Shown in pieces: positions 8,436 through 20,720 of a stretch of DNA of 64,000 bases (the first letter of the stretch is position 1; each line of letters opens with the position of its first letter). The notes beneath the pieces were generated by a model, which saw only the letters and a list, made by a program, of their open reading frames with translations, did no database searches and had not been told where the DNA came from. The translations under genes and the position numbers were made by a program. The DNA is taken from the NCBI GenBank assembly GCA_018389105.1, contig JACATO010002186.1, forward strand, positions 5,098,501 through 5,162,500, in the 5' to 3' direction. The stretch is from Nautilus pompilius. Its lineage: Eukaryota; Mollusca; Cephalopoda; Nautilida; Nautilidae.

Positions 8436-11244
8436 ATTACATCAGTACACACTGCGATAGAATATCCACTGTTCCATCTGTTAGGTGGTAATGTTACATA
8501 TAGTTGACCATGCTGATCATAGCTAACTACTGCCAACTTATATCATGGTAAGGATGTCAAAGAATAATGAGTGATACCCATTAGACTCCCTCTTGAGACA
8601 ATTTCCTTCTGATCCCATCAAATAAAAAACAGGAGAGAAAGAAAAGCAACTTATCATGGCAGTAGAGGACAGAGATTTTGATCACAATGAATTGCAGGAA
8701 TGTTTGTTTGCTTCTCCACACATGGAAATGGTTATCTGTTTCTTACTTAGAAGCTTTTAATAGACAAAATTTGTATTATATTATTTTAAAAATACATGTT
8801 TAATAACAAAATAGTAGCAAAATTATATATTAATAACCAAATTTTTTTAATATATTGTTGGAGTATTTGATTAGCTTACAAGTAAACCAATAGTAATTAT
8901 CATATATACTACTTTAAAATTAAGTTCAAAGGCATTTATTTTCTAGAAAATCTTGTATTTCTGCCTATAATAAGTAAACTAACAGACTATCAACTCATCA
9001 TTTAGAGCTAAGTAATATTAATTAAAAATAGAATCATCACAAAAAAAAAATAATACAAATGAATAACGAAAGCTGATTTTAGATATCATAGGTTTCAGCA
9101 AGGGAAAGCTTACAACATTTTAAAAAAGAAGCTGATGTACCTCACACATTCCAAATTCACTAAAGTAATCGAGCAGGTTTAGAAAGATAAGTACAGCGAA
9201 CTATGGCTGACAGATCAAAAATCCTTTAAAAGACAAAACAAACAAACAAAAATTTTCAGATAATAAAACTAGTTTACCAGAAATTTCAATTGGCTAATCT
9301 GATTCCTGAAAAATTCCATCCAACAAAAAAGAAGATTTTTTTGCAACTTGTGATTGGCTGACATATCTCAAGGGGTGTAAAAGCAATACAACCATAGGAA
9401 GAGAGATGCCATAACACCACTGGCTGATGTAGGTCACATGACCACTAGGGACACAACAGCATATTATAATTCAATATTTTATACTTAAAATAATATAGAA
9501 AATTCAGACACTATTTCAAACATAAACATAATATATATGCATATACAACTTAGATATGCATTATACTATTGAGATTTCATGTAATAGCAGGAATATCATT
9601 TTTTTAATTTAAAGCATTATAACATGTTAAATATTTTAAACATGTTGTTTTCAAAAATCCAAAATTTCAAAGTATTTATCTGATTGATTGATTTATTATT
9701 TGTTAATGCAGTGAACCCTTTCCTTAAATTCCAAAAAATTTTTAAGTAAATGTAAATAACCTTCTAATTTAGTTTCTATTAACTGAAAATATCCATCATC
9801 CAAAATGGCCAATGGCCTTCTCATCTTTAATAACACCACAATAAAAAAAAAGAGCTGATTTGTTTGACCCCTGTCCTAAAGCAAAGTCCCACATTCACTT
9901 TTTTTTTTCTTTTTTTTTTTGGTGGAAGTAGAAGAGAGAGAAACAAACTGCTTTAAATTCTAATATTAATATTAATTACACTGGTACAAGTCTAACACTA
10001 CTTGGTTGCATTAACCCATTTCAAGGATACATCAACCAGAATGCTCCATCTAGAATTACCTGGAATTAATAACCAGACTGTATCAGTCTGATTTTAACAT
10101 GCATCTGCCAACCGTTTAGTGAAAAACGCTTTCAACGTCAGTCATACTAACATATAAAACTTAAATTGCTAGCACAAAGCAGCCTTCCACCATAATTGGC
10201 TAATAAGTTTTTTCGAATATATTAAGTGATTCTAGACCAGGCTAATACAAGAATAATTAGTATCTACTTGAGAAATAGTATTAATTGCCAAGAATTTCGC
10301 TATATTATTGCTAGGACAGGCAGCAATCGATAGAAGTCTACCCCAAGAAAGGGAAAAAAAAAATATTTATCTATATGATTTCCCCACTGGTCTAAGTTAT
10401 CACCATCAATCAGTGATGGCCGTTTAATCTGTTGATTTACAAAAGATTAGAAATTTTCAAAACAACGACAGAAAATCAAACTTTTTTTTTTCCTAATAAT
10501 GAGCCAGGCTGGAAACTCCAGTCAGTTTGTAATTATCACCCCTAGCAATAATTACTAGCCATGCGATCAAACCACTAATTATTTCCAAAAGATCCATGGT
10601 CTACCTTCTGGCTAAAAGCTTCAATAATTCTAACTGTTCAGCATTCCTCCAATGTTTGAGACTAGACAGTCTTTGCTAACCCTTTTCAATAATCCTGCAT
10701 CTTTTCCCTTAATATAGACTCCACACTTGCAAAGGATATTCAAGATTTTTGACAAAATGATGATATGTATAATAGATATTAATTAGTACTTAATTAACAA
10801 AGTGTTCTTTTTCTATCAGTCAACAAAAAACAAGTTTTATGACAAAATATTTCTAGAAAAGAATGAATGTTTTTTTGGAGGGGTTAAGCTTTCCACCCTA
10901 AAATGTAGATTTTCTGGCTGCAATGCCTTGTTTTATCTAAGCAGATGAATATACTTCCTTGTCAGATAAAGCAGCTACAATTATGGTCAAAACAAGAAAA
11001 TCTATCAAAAAAAAAAAAAAAGCAAAAATACCTTTCATCTACAGGTATATTCTTACCTTAGCTTTCACAGCCTGCCTGCATTAACTATCTGACCTTTTAA
11101 CTTTTAAACATTATACAAAGCACATTTCTTTCATCCCCTTATGCTACAGAAACCTAGAAACCTGCCTAACTTTGGATTAGAGAAACTCTCAAACCACAAC
11201 ATTGTTTTTGTGTTCCAAAACCTGTAAATACCATCATCCCTGTT

Positions 11245-11263
11245 TGTGTGTGTGTGTGTGTGT
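11245..11263 (+). repeat. (GT)n microsatellite
   Basis: About nine GT units. Confidence 0.9.
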
Positions 11264-11543
11264 TTGAATCAGCAGTTCCATCTTCCACCTGCTGTTTCTC
11301 TTCTGTTCAAGGAATTTAGTCGGAGGTGTGAATTAACGCAGACCTTCCATCAAGAAATTAAGCAAGCATCAACATCAGTCAACATTACAAGCCAACTAAC
11401 TGCTAATTTTTAGGGTTTTATCTTCTCTTTCTCTCTCAGCATTTTGTTTTGTGTGGTGCATGTTTGTTTACTGTCATGGTTTCACCAGATGTTCCACCAA
11501 ATCACAATTTGTTATTCATGAAACCTTCAACAGTTCAGAAGAA

Positions 11544-11683
11544 TCTCTCTCTCTCTCTCTCTCTCTCTATCCATCTCTCTCTCTCTCCCCATCTCTCTCT
11601 CTATCCATCTCTCTCTCTCTCTATCCATCTCTCTCTCTCTCTATCCATCTCTCTCTCTCTCTATCCATCTCTCTCTCTCTCTC
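11544..11683 (+). repeat. CT microsatellite containing a 20-bp tandem repeat
   Basis: A CT tract in which the 20-bp unit CTATCCATCTCTCTCTCTCT repeats exactly four times (11601-11680), with imperfect copies before it. This higher-order repeat explains the two long serine-leucine open frames that overlap the tract, and they are not genes. Confidence 0.95.
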
Positions 11684-12346
11684 GTGTGTGTAACTCATGA
11701 CGAATAACCATTAATTCTATTGATAAATTTTAATTTGTGTATGAAAATAAAACAAAGGAACTTGGTACTACAATTGTTTGCTATCCTAAAAAATAACTAC
11801 TTTTTTACTTTCTAAATCAGTTTATTACACAATTATAATGTTTTTACAGAACTGTCTTAATTTAATTATTTTCTCATCTGCATATGCATTTAATTTTTAA
11901 TTTATATTTCATAATGACAAGACTATGTTCATTTATTTCTTAAAACCCTAAAAATAACTGTCTTACAATTAAATTTTGAATATATATAATCTGTTTTTCT
12001 TAGACTACTACAGCAATTATCCAACTTGCCTAGCAACCATCCACAGAAAACAAGATTCAAAATAATTATTCACTAAAATACTTCTTTCACATATATTAAC
12101 AAACAAAGAAACAAACAATAATTGCCCTGTAAGATATATGCAAACATTTTCATTATTTTAACTAAAACATTCCAAAAATAAATGCAGAAGTTAAAGCAAC
12201 AGTTAGATTTTGGTGGGTAAATGTATCAGTATCCCATCAAATGTACTTTATACTGAGCAGGCTAAATTATCCAATGGCAGAAAAATGATTCAGCAGCTAA
12301 AGTATATGGAATTCTGTTGATTCAACAGATTTTTCTACTAAATAAT

Positions 12347-12378
12347 GTATGTGTGTGTGTGTGTCTGAGAGAGAGAGA
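12347..12378 (+). repeat. (GT)n(GA)n compound microsatellite
   Basis: About nine GT units, a short break, then six GA units. Confidence 0.9.
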
Positions 12379-12779
12379 TTGTTTTTTCCTATTACACAAA
12401 TCAGCCAAAACAAAAGGGCTTCTATGATGCTATGCTATTCCAAGAATATGACTGCAGAGACCGTGTGGTTTTCATTTTAATCTAGCAGGATACTGGAGAA
12501 GATGAAAATAAAAATGGAAATAGGCCCACAAAAAAGTTATGATTTCTAAAAAATTTTAACTATAAACCTGAATGTGGAAAGCAAAGCCACAAGCTTTATA
12601 CCTGTTAATAGACAAACTCTTTCTACAATCACAACCCAAATAAAAATGTCTAATTCTTCTCCATCAGCTTTATACCCAAACACTTACCAACTGTTTGTCT
12701 TTGAGGCCATCGCCTCAGTTTGCAAAAAGGCTACAGAAACTTGAGTCCCACCAATTTTATCCCACGATTATATCTAGCA

Positions 12780-13025
12780 AGGTTGTTTACTCAGAAAGAC
12801 TGGAAGGAGAGGCAAACGTATAAATAATTCCAGTGGACTTGGCGCCATGCAAACTTCCCAGATAACCTTCTACTGCACAAGATAAGCCATTTCCTTTGGT
12901 TTCTCCTGATGGCAATCCATGGCATTAATTCATAGTTGACTAACTCTGCTGATTGATGAAATTAATACTTCTCTATCGAGCAAGTGCAATTAAAGATTGG
13001 CAAGTTATTATCAATCAGAACGTAA
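12780..13025. promoter_or_regulatory. Candidate regulatory island with paired TGATTGAT words
   Basis: This segment is richer in G and C than its surroundings. TGATTGAT occurs at 12950-12957 and, inverted, at 13010-13017. That word is the classical composite site for PBC-class (PBX/Extradenticle) proteins with a Hox partner. ATTAAT words stand next to the first site and at 12923-12928. A CCATGG-containing patch lies near 12918. Regulatory function is inferred from word content alone, with no conservation data. Confidence 0.25.
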
Positions 13026-13379
13026 CATAAGGAGTCAGATTTCCATCTATGTATATAGATATAAATAAATTAAAATTAACATGAAAGATTTGCATATATT
13101 TCAAAGACTTACTTTCTTACCAAATTAGTTTGTGACAGTGGCTGACTTAATTATAATAAAATTAGCGATATTTATAATAATTATCCATGAACTGATTTAT
13201 TCAACTGTCATGGAAATTTCTTTCTTTTGTAATATTCTGAAATTTTGAATACCCAAAATAATTACATTTTAAAATATAAATACACAATCCCCTTCAACTA
13301 CTTTTTTTTTTTTTTCATTTTGAGTTAGAATTTGTAATATTCTGTGACACTATGCAAGACTTATTTTACTAATTTTATA

Positions 13380-13568
13380 CAGTAAAGACTCAATTTAGCG
13401 GACCCTCCATGGTCTCCCCACAAAAGTCCACATCGCGTCGAGCTGTGCATGGGTGCCTTTTGCGCATGCGTATGTATCTGTCCGGATTTAACAGACACCT
13501 GGCATTAACGGACAGGACACACCCCCCCTTCTCCCCAATTAGTCCATTAAATCAAGGTTTTTACCGTG
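13380..13568. mobile_element. pogo/Tigger-like miniature inverted-repeat element
   Basis: The element starts CAGTAAAGACTCAATTTAGC at 13380 and ends with the inverted near-copy (reverse strand CACGGTAAAAACCTTGATTTAA, 13547-13568). CAGTAAAACCTCGATTTAACGG-type ends are typical of pogo/Tigger elements, to my knowledge. TA precedes the left end (13378-13379), but GT follows the right end, so the right TA has been lost or the boundary is slightly off. Internal words such as GTCCGGATTTAACAG and CATTAACGGACAG repeat the terminal theme. It is 189 bp, without coding capacity, and would have moved with an outside transposase. Confidence 0.65.
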
Positions 13569-16500
13569 GTTTGTAGTTAAACATAAACAATAGCAATCAT
13601 AATTCGCAGTATGTATATACAACTATTTAATATGTTTGTATAAAATTTAAATTAATAAACAAATATAATAAATTAAACATACAAAAGAAGAAAACAACTG
13701 CATCCAGGTAAAAAACACACAAATAAGTAAATAGTAGATACAAGAATTCAGAAGTCAATAACTACTAGACGTTTGGCGTGCAAGTTCTCCAGATTTTACA
13801 TAGTGGCAGAAGGTAAAATTTTTTACAAGAAACTCATGGCAATCTCATTTTATCACAAGCCTATGCACATGTTCCTGTTATTAGTAGACACCCCTGCACT
13901 AATTACCACTATTTAAAAAGCAATTTTGTGAGAAATTTGTAAATGATGCTCGACAATATTCTTTTTCACCACATGGCTCACAGTAAATAAAGCTTCATTC
14001 TTCTTCTTCTACCCGATCAATCAATGTTAAGGTGGCATCAAATTATACCGGCATCCAATTGCTGATTCTGTTTGTATAACTAGAGAAATCATTTATAGTG
14101 TCATGAAAATTTTATCACTGGATTCTCAAACTCTCGTCCATGCCAAGAGCTGCTGCTTGAATGAATGCATGCATGAATGCATCTTTGTTTGTCAAAGTCG
14201 ATGCGTTTCCATATACAAAACAGATGAGGCCTGCTTTGCTGCTGACCTACATTTTACACCAACATTACAACGTATTGCTATCCTTCCTGCATTCCATATT
14301 TTGCAACTCTTCAACTAAAGATTGCATTTCCGCACAAGGTTTGCATATGTATGTGAATACAGAATGGACTGAATGATTAATCTAAACTGCCAGGTGAGCG
14401 TCTACTATACTACCACTGGCAGAAAGCCAAGTAACCGCCACCACTCCATGCAGTTTGTAGATACATGCTAGTAATGTTTGTTCTAAAGGTTTAATGAGCT
14501 CCGCAGTTTGCAAAAGAGGAAAATCAGTTTTGATTCATAATATGGCTCATTTATGTATGCACTGCAGTCTGAGATTATTTACAAAATCCATAACGTTACA
14601 ATGTGCTAAATGATAAAGTAATGCATGAATTCATGCACGAGCGAAATCTATCAGCTTGGTTCATTTTCTTTTCTAAATATATAGAACATTATTCCAATCA
14701 ATTAAATAAACAAAAAAAAAATTTTTTTTTTAAATTTTACATTTGTGTAATAATTTTAAAAAGAATGAAAACAACAACAACATTGAAATAAAATAAGAAT
14801 TCCCATTACCTTCACTAAGTAGAAATGGTAATTCCTGTTTATACAAAATATTTATAAGTTGGGCTGCCATCATACCTCCCAGAATTCCCCGCTTTTGGCT
14901 ACTGTATTCATTAAGAGAGTATTTCTCTATCTTTTGTGTGAGATGCTTCAGTGAAGCCCTTCAGCTGCAAATGCTAAGATCGCTTCTGCTCAGGTGATAC
15001 CTTTGTCTGTGTTCAATCATAACTCAGTCAGTTACATAATTTAACGCTACAAATCTTAACATAACATTCAATTAGTGACCAATGTAGACAGTGATGATGA
15101 ATGAGTTTTTGTCTGTTGCCTCCAGTTCTCAATAGCAGCCTATATTTATAAATATCATTCATTACCAAAAAAAAACTGTTTTGTTGTTGTTAAACAGCAC
15201 ATATTGTTATTTTCTGATTATAATCCATACAGAACCTACAGATGATCAATACATTTTTTTATGCTTCCCTAACAATGCACAATGCTTCTTGCACATCTCC
15301 TGTTAACAAGACTGACTACAATTCCAGTTGTACATGGTATGTAACGTGTAAAGGCTTACTGAAGTATGAACAACCGTCCATCCAGTTTTCTTCTTGGTTT
15401 GCTGGAAACTTATTTAAAGAATGAAATACTACACTGCAAAACTCATGGTAAATTAGAAATGTACTTCTGCTGTTTGATTCAAAGTACACTATGTATATCA
15501 GGGATCAATCGAGGATGGCATCTCTAACTTCCAAAGATTACTACATTATTTATGAAATTTCAAGCTTGCCTCTGATTTTCCATCATTTCTCGCCCTTATT
15601 TATTTTACCTTTATTCCTTTTTTTCTACTAAATCCGCGATATGATCTTTAAAAGAAAATTATTCGCAAAATTGGGAGGAACCACCTACCACTCGTAATAA
15701 TTTCATCTGCACCTTTCAATATCTTTTAGAAAATAGAACAGATGAATGGTGCTCCAAAAAGTCAAACATTATAAGGATCTGCCCAAATTTAAAAATAACA
15801 TTAGTTATCATAGTTCGAAAAACTTGAAAATAAACACACCATTATGCCTTTCATCTTTCTCTTCCTATTCACTCACCATCTTTAACTTCATTTCTCCTAA
15901 AATTCAATATCATAATTAGCCCTCAGAACTTTCTTCAATTAGTTGTAAACATTCGTGGAAAACAAAAATCTAATATATGCAAACATTTTATTACATACTC
16001 TTTCAATTTCCAAGATCCTTCTCAAACCTAATTTGCACACATCTTCAAAACATAATACATCCCAATCAAACACAGCATCTAGAATCTGACAGACCAGCTT
16101 TGTACATTTAACAAGCATAGAAACTGAGCTAAGAGCAGCCATTGATCAAAACTCCGGTCTATAACTCTAACTAATACCAGAAATGAAACTTGCACAATGT
16201 GATATTTCAAAATCCTGTGTTCTTCCTCAATACATCATTTCATCTTCAAAAAAAAAATATTCTTCCAAAAATATACTGAACTAAGAAATTGATGACTCAA
16301 CAACTTACATTTTTTTTTTCTGTCTATCTTAGGAAATATACAGAAGACTTTGTAAAAAATTTTTTTAAATTAAAATCAATAACTGCGCTTCACACTCTGA
16401 ACCCCAAGATCTATAGAAACATACAGAGAAAACAGGTAACTTTTAAACAACAAAAGCAGTATATGTAATCTATAAGCCTGGCTGAAGCTCTTTGTTTTTC

Positions 16501-18604
16501 TTGCATTAAAGACAGACAGACACTGTATCAGCTAAAGTCTTCATATCAATTCAAGGTAATTTTTGTTTTCATAAGCAGAAACTCAAATATGAAATGACAA
16601 CTGTATGAACTTTTAATTTTGCAAACCATGTTTCCTGGCATTTACTGACATGAAAAATTTAAATGTTTTTTTTTTTTTTATTTTTTCACAGCAACATTTA
16701 ACTGGCATTCATTGTTTACACAGGAGAGAAGACAGACTTGTACACATACATCGCCAAACATCAAGATCACAACCATAATCGTTAACCCACCAGTGAGCTA
16801 CACTGAAAATTAAAACTAAATATTTACATCCACTAGATTCCTAGCTTTACAGCATCTTTCTTCCCAGCAGCAATATTGTCTTCACATTTAAATCTTCCGT
16901 CGATAATTATTTTGCAACTTACAACGGCAGTTAGTCCAAAATGCCAAACCTTATTTCCATCTGCACACTATATTTTTTATAATGCAAAATACAAGACATT
17001 AAAATGCATTTGTTTATTCCTCTGTATACCACCTGGAGTGCATTTCTGTATTATTCAGCACAGGTTAAGCCATAGTGTGGCATTCAGTATCTTCCTCATT
17101 AACATAACCCCCCTTTGCTTTAAAACAAAAAATTCACATCCCTACAACTCTATGCATTTTCCATTATGAGTGTGTTGAATAAATATACAGCCAGTTCTTC
17201 TAAGCTAGCATACCCAGGTTGTATCAGGTACATTGTCAAAATTCAGGTGCCTGGATTTGCTCTCCGATTTTAAGCAAAAAAAATAATTATGTTTGATTAT
17301 CTTGTCACATATGGAACAAAGGAATATTAACCCTTTCAATAAAAAAAGATCTGAAATTTAATCTAGAGGTTGATTCACAGTAATCTTTCCAGCACTGGGA
17401 TGCAATCAGAGTAATATTTCCCAAGAGACGAGGGAGAGCCGTTTCATTTATTATTAAGACTGCCACGTTTAGTTGTATAATCACTGCATTAGTCAATAAT
17501 GACTTTAAAGCAATTTTCTACTAATCAATCTTGCTGTATAGTAAGAAAATAACATGACACCTTTGGCCCTGCTTCCAGAGTCTAGTGATTATCAGTCATT
17601 GCTGCCTGCCAGTAATGTTTGTAAGGCCAACTTAAAATCCATTACTGTTTGCATTTACCCAGAGGTCACGCACACCTATGTAGAAATATAATTGTTTGTG
17701 TGCCACCAGAACCAGTAGAGCAAAACGCAAACTGGCTCAAGTGTTCACTAGATGATGTCATCAACAGGCCTTTACCCCCAAACAGGAACTCTGCTGCGAA
17801 GACCAGCTTCACACAATTCTTATAATAAGACATTAAACATGGAGATACAAGTGCCACATAAAGCTAGTCGTTTGGATGTCTATCCCAGTCATTAAAGATG
17901 GATAACTTTCCACCCAGTGTTAAATTAATCATGAGGAGCATAAATCATAAAGAAAGGAAAAAAAGTTAATTTACTTTTGGTTTAGTTTTAATTTTCAGTC
18001 AACTCTGATTTTCAAGTGGCAGTGACAACAGAAAACTATAATACAAATCATGAAACTTTAAACAAATTTCCCACCCATATTCTGAAATATGCTCAAACAA
18101 AATTAAATTAGCCTCTCTCTTCAACTGACACGTATTATTTAATTTACATTTTATTTTTCTCCCACCTAAACCTCAAATAAGTAAATTTTCTTTAAATCAA
18201 AAACTCAAGGCTATGAAAAATTATTTTAAAAATCTCATAAGGTTGTGTAACCTCAGCATGTAAGTGAATCTAATCATATTAGTGTCAAGCATGAAACAAT
18301 TAAAACTCAGATCCCAACATTCGATAAACACAAAGAGCAGAAAATCAAATACATGGAAAGAAAACAAAATCATTACATCCATTGTATTTCAAATAGTTTA
18401 TTTAGATAATAACATTATTCAGAAAGAGATGTAACTCTAATTATCCTATATGTTTATCATTTAAGCATTGGCAAAGAATTTCACAATGCAAAACAATTTA
18501 ACAAATTCAACTGCAAACTTACCTTTATAGACAAATATCTTTAGCGTTCTCACGGCCAAACAATGGTAAAATGAAACTTATATTCCATAAGTTTTTCAGT
18601 GGAA
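13569..18604. other. AT-rich non-coding DNA
   Basis: Only short frames occur and none has recognisable coding content. A direct ATGAATGCATGCATGAATGC patch near 14160 is a local duplication. The segment 17540-17830 is less AT-rich and contains the palindromic word GATGATGTCATC (17752-17763), which may mark a regulatory island. Nothing else could be supported. Confidence 0.55.
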
Positions 18605-18606
18605 CT

Positions 18607-18652
18607 AAAAAAAAAATAAAATAAAATAAAATAAAATATAATAATAATAATA

Positions 18653-18700
<48 letters not shown>
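18607..18700 (+). repeat. (AAAAT)n and (AAT)n microsatellite
   Basis: Several AAAAT units pass into a long run of AAT units with a single interruption. This is pure simple sequence. Confidence 0.97.
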
Positions 18701-18796
18701 CAATTTCAAGATTTCACAAATAATAACTTTTGACATGCCTCAGTACAAAGTCACTGTCATTCTACAAAAAGACACCAACAGAGATGTTGGAAGTAG

Positions 18797-19030
18797 GTGC
18801 CAACAAAATGGCTGTGCTGTCATATAAGGGCTGCACATTTCTCACTGCAAGTAATTGCCTTTAATTCTGAGTCTCCAGATTTTTGTGTCAAAATTGGCAC
18901 GTCTGTCCCACCCTCGAGCTGCCAGACACGACATGTTGGTAAAGTGTTTCTCGATAGCTTATCCTCTCGAGTCCATTCCTGCCGTGCCAGAGTTCTGAGG
19001 CTTGCTGCAATTATGACATGACTTTTTACT
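18797..19030. promoter_or_regulatory. Compositionally distinct island, candidate conserved non-coding element
   Basis: GC content is visibly higher than in the flanks. Two overlapping frames of 74-76 codons are open on opposite strands, which is a common by-product of balanced composition. Neither has a recognisable domain. CTCGAG occurs at 18914-18919 and 18966-18971 is nearly the same word. It could be a regulatory element or an unrecognised exon. Confidence 0.22.
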
Positions 19031-19540
19031 TTATGATTCTTAACTAACATCTTTCAAAATTCATACCAGATTGCTATCTGCTGTTTTCCAACACGATCAT
19101 CAATTCAAAACATCTGTTTTCTGCAGCGCTTTGCCCCCTCTTCTCTTTTTTTTTTTATATTCCACTCACATCTTCTTTTTTCCCTTCTACGAAGACTTAT
19201 CATTTTTCCCTTGTAACGCCGCAGTACTAGTTTCTCTCTCGTTATTTGTGTACTTCACAACATTATGCTACTTTCTGTGTAAAAAAACTGCAACTATTTC
19301 ATATTATTTCATTATTCTATCATGAGCAATGTAATACAAGCAGTTATTAATTACAATACGTATCAGAACAAAACAAAAAAAAAACAATGAAAAGTGCAGC
19401 AAAGCAAAAGAAGAGCCTTACGTTGATAAACAATAATGCATGCAGAAATTTGTGATGTATCATTAACTATATATTTTTTTTTAAAAAAATGTAGTAATAC
19501 ATCAATAAATGTAAATTAAAAAAAAAAAAATTTGTATTAA
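19031..19540. other. AT-rich non-coding DNA
   Basis: T-rich tracts and a hydrophobic 84-codon frame that reflects poly(T) runs. No support for a gene. Confidence 0.6.
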
Positions 19541-19622
19541 TAGGGATGTCCAGATGAAACCTGGCTAGAAAGGAATTGACATAATGGTGTCCAGCCAAGT
19601 TTCATTTGGATGTTCATCCCTA
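19541..19622. mobile_element. Miniature hAT-like inverted-repeat element, copy 1
   Basis: An 82-bp element begins TAGGGATGTCCAGATGAAAC and ends with the inverted near-copy (reverse strand TAGGGATGAACATCCAAATG, 19603-19622). The arms match over most of about 27 bases, so the whole could form a hairpin. GTATTA occurs directly outside on both sides (19534-19539 and 19623-19628), part of a probable 8-bp target duplication. TAGGGATG termini and 8-bp duplications are typical of hAT elements. A second copy is at 27401-27477. Confidence 0.7.
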
Positions 19623-20579
19623 GTATTATGTAGTTCATTACCAAGTGAATGAATAGCACCAAGCACAAAATAATGAAATTTAGTTTTAAACATGTAGAGT
19701 TGTTCGATGAAATGAGAAAAACATTTGCGTAAAAGATAGAAACATTGCAAGACTAGATCAATAAAAAAAAAAAAAAAATACTACAGCAAAAGAAAGATAG
19801 TACCACTTTTTTTCTTTCTATCTTTAAATAATGGTAATACTATTTCAAAAAATATAATCAAATATCATTGTAATAAATAATAATATTGCAAAAAAAGTAA
19901 AATGTTTACATTAGGAGATCACCTGTAAATATTCAACTGTATACTCCTAACAGCGCTCAGAAAGCTTTAATTAGGAAAGAACTTGCATTTTCTTAAGCTC
20001 CAAGAATTAGGGGAAACCCTCAGATGAAATCAACAAACAGTATCAACAGTCCAAACTACCCCTATTTTATTTAAAATGGCTGCCATAACAGTTTTGACCA
20101 TCTCAAGTGTAAGTTCAGTACAACTGTCAAGATCAATCCTATAGCCAATACATCACTTGATAACAACTTAGAAAGCAATTACTATTTGTTAGCCTTTGCT
20201 AATTGCACTTCAGGGAAGTCAAATACCAAAAAGTAATTTCAAAATTTACTTATCAAAATTATTTAGTTCAGCTTATTATCTTTTGTATGAGAAAAAATCA
20301 ATCTTTCTACATGAGATTAGCCGAGTGCGTGTGTAGTTTCTAAATATCTGACTACTATTTATGATGGAAACTGTCAGGAAAGCATTTCCAAATAAATGGT
20401 AAAGACTATCAGTCTATCTGAAAGGCATCAACTGGACATCAGCGTCAAGTGGAACTGTCAAGAGATTTTCGCTAGCTCTTGTAACAACCTGCCATTCAAA
20501 TAATTGAAAAAAATTCTACACCACTACTTCCTTCCATTTATTCTCAATACACTTTTTTCTTTCCTCATTAATTGCTTTG

Positions 20580-20720
20580 CCTCCATATTTTTTGTGGTTA
20601 AAAAACCCCCGACGAGAAAGTCCAGTGTTGCAGATTCTGACTTCTCCATCGTTGCCTTCAGACGTGGGAGAAAAACCAGAGTGGCAAGCGAAAAGTCGCT
20701 GAAGAGCAAGGATAAACCAT
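20580..20720. promoter_or_regulatory. Compositionally distinct island with open frames on both strands
   Basis: Balanced composition in AT-rich surroundings. A plus-strand frame ends in a basic, serine-rich tail (KKPPTRKSSVADSDFSIVAF region) and a minus-strand frame overlaps it. No splice acceptor with a good pyrimidine tract fits the plus frame. It could be a conserved non-coding element or, less likely, part of an exon. Confidence 0.18.

Larger units (their letters stand above)
7351..11543. other. AT-rich non-coding DNA
   Basis: There are no frames above about 60 codons and no coding signal. It holds a short TC microsatellite, a SINE-like scrap near 8.0 kb and a TGAT-repeated patch near 9.68 kb. 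A CCAAT-like GATTGGCTGA near 9351 and GGTCACATGACC at 9432-9443, an M-box/E-box-like word, also lie here. These sites are common by chance and I assign no function. Confidence 0.55.
11684..13377. other. AT-rich non-coding DNA with one compositionally distinct island
   Basis: There is no coding frame. A GT/GA compound microsatellite lies near 12.35 kb and a more balanced island lies at 12780-13025 (listed separately). The remainder is unremarkable. Confidence 0.55.

Noticed and set aside
9432..9443. GGTCACATGACC as a perfect palindromic E-box element
   Set aside because: The reverse complement is GGTCATGTGACC, so it is not a perfect palindrome. It is a single M-box-like word without context.
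11449..11700. Two overlapping plus-strand frames rich in serine and leucine
   Set aside because: They are translations of a CT microsatellite with a 20-bp higher-order repeat and have no coding meaning.
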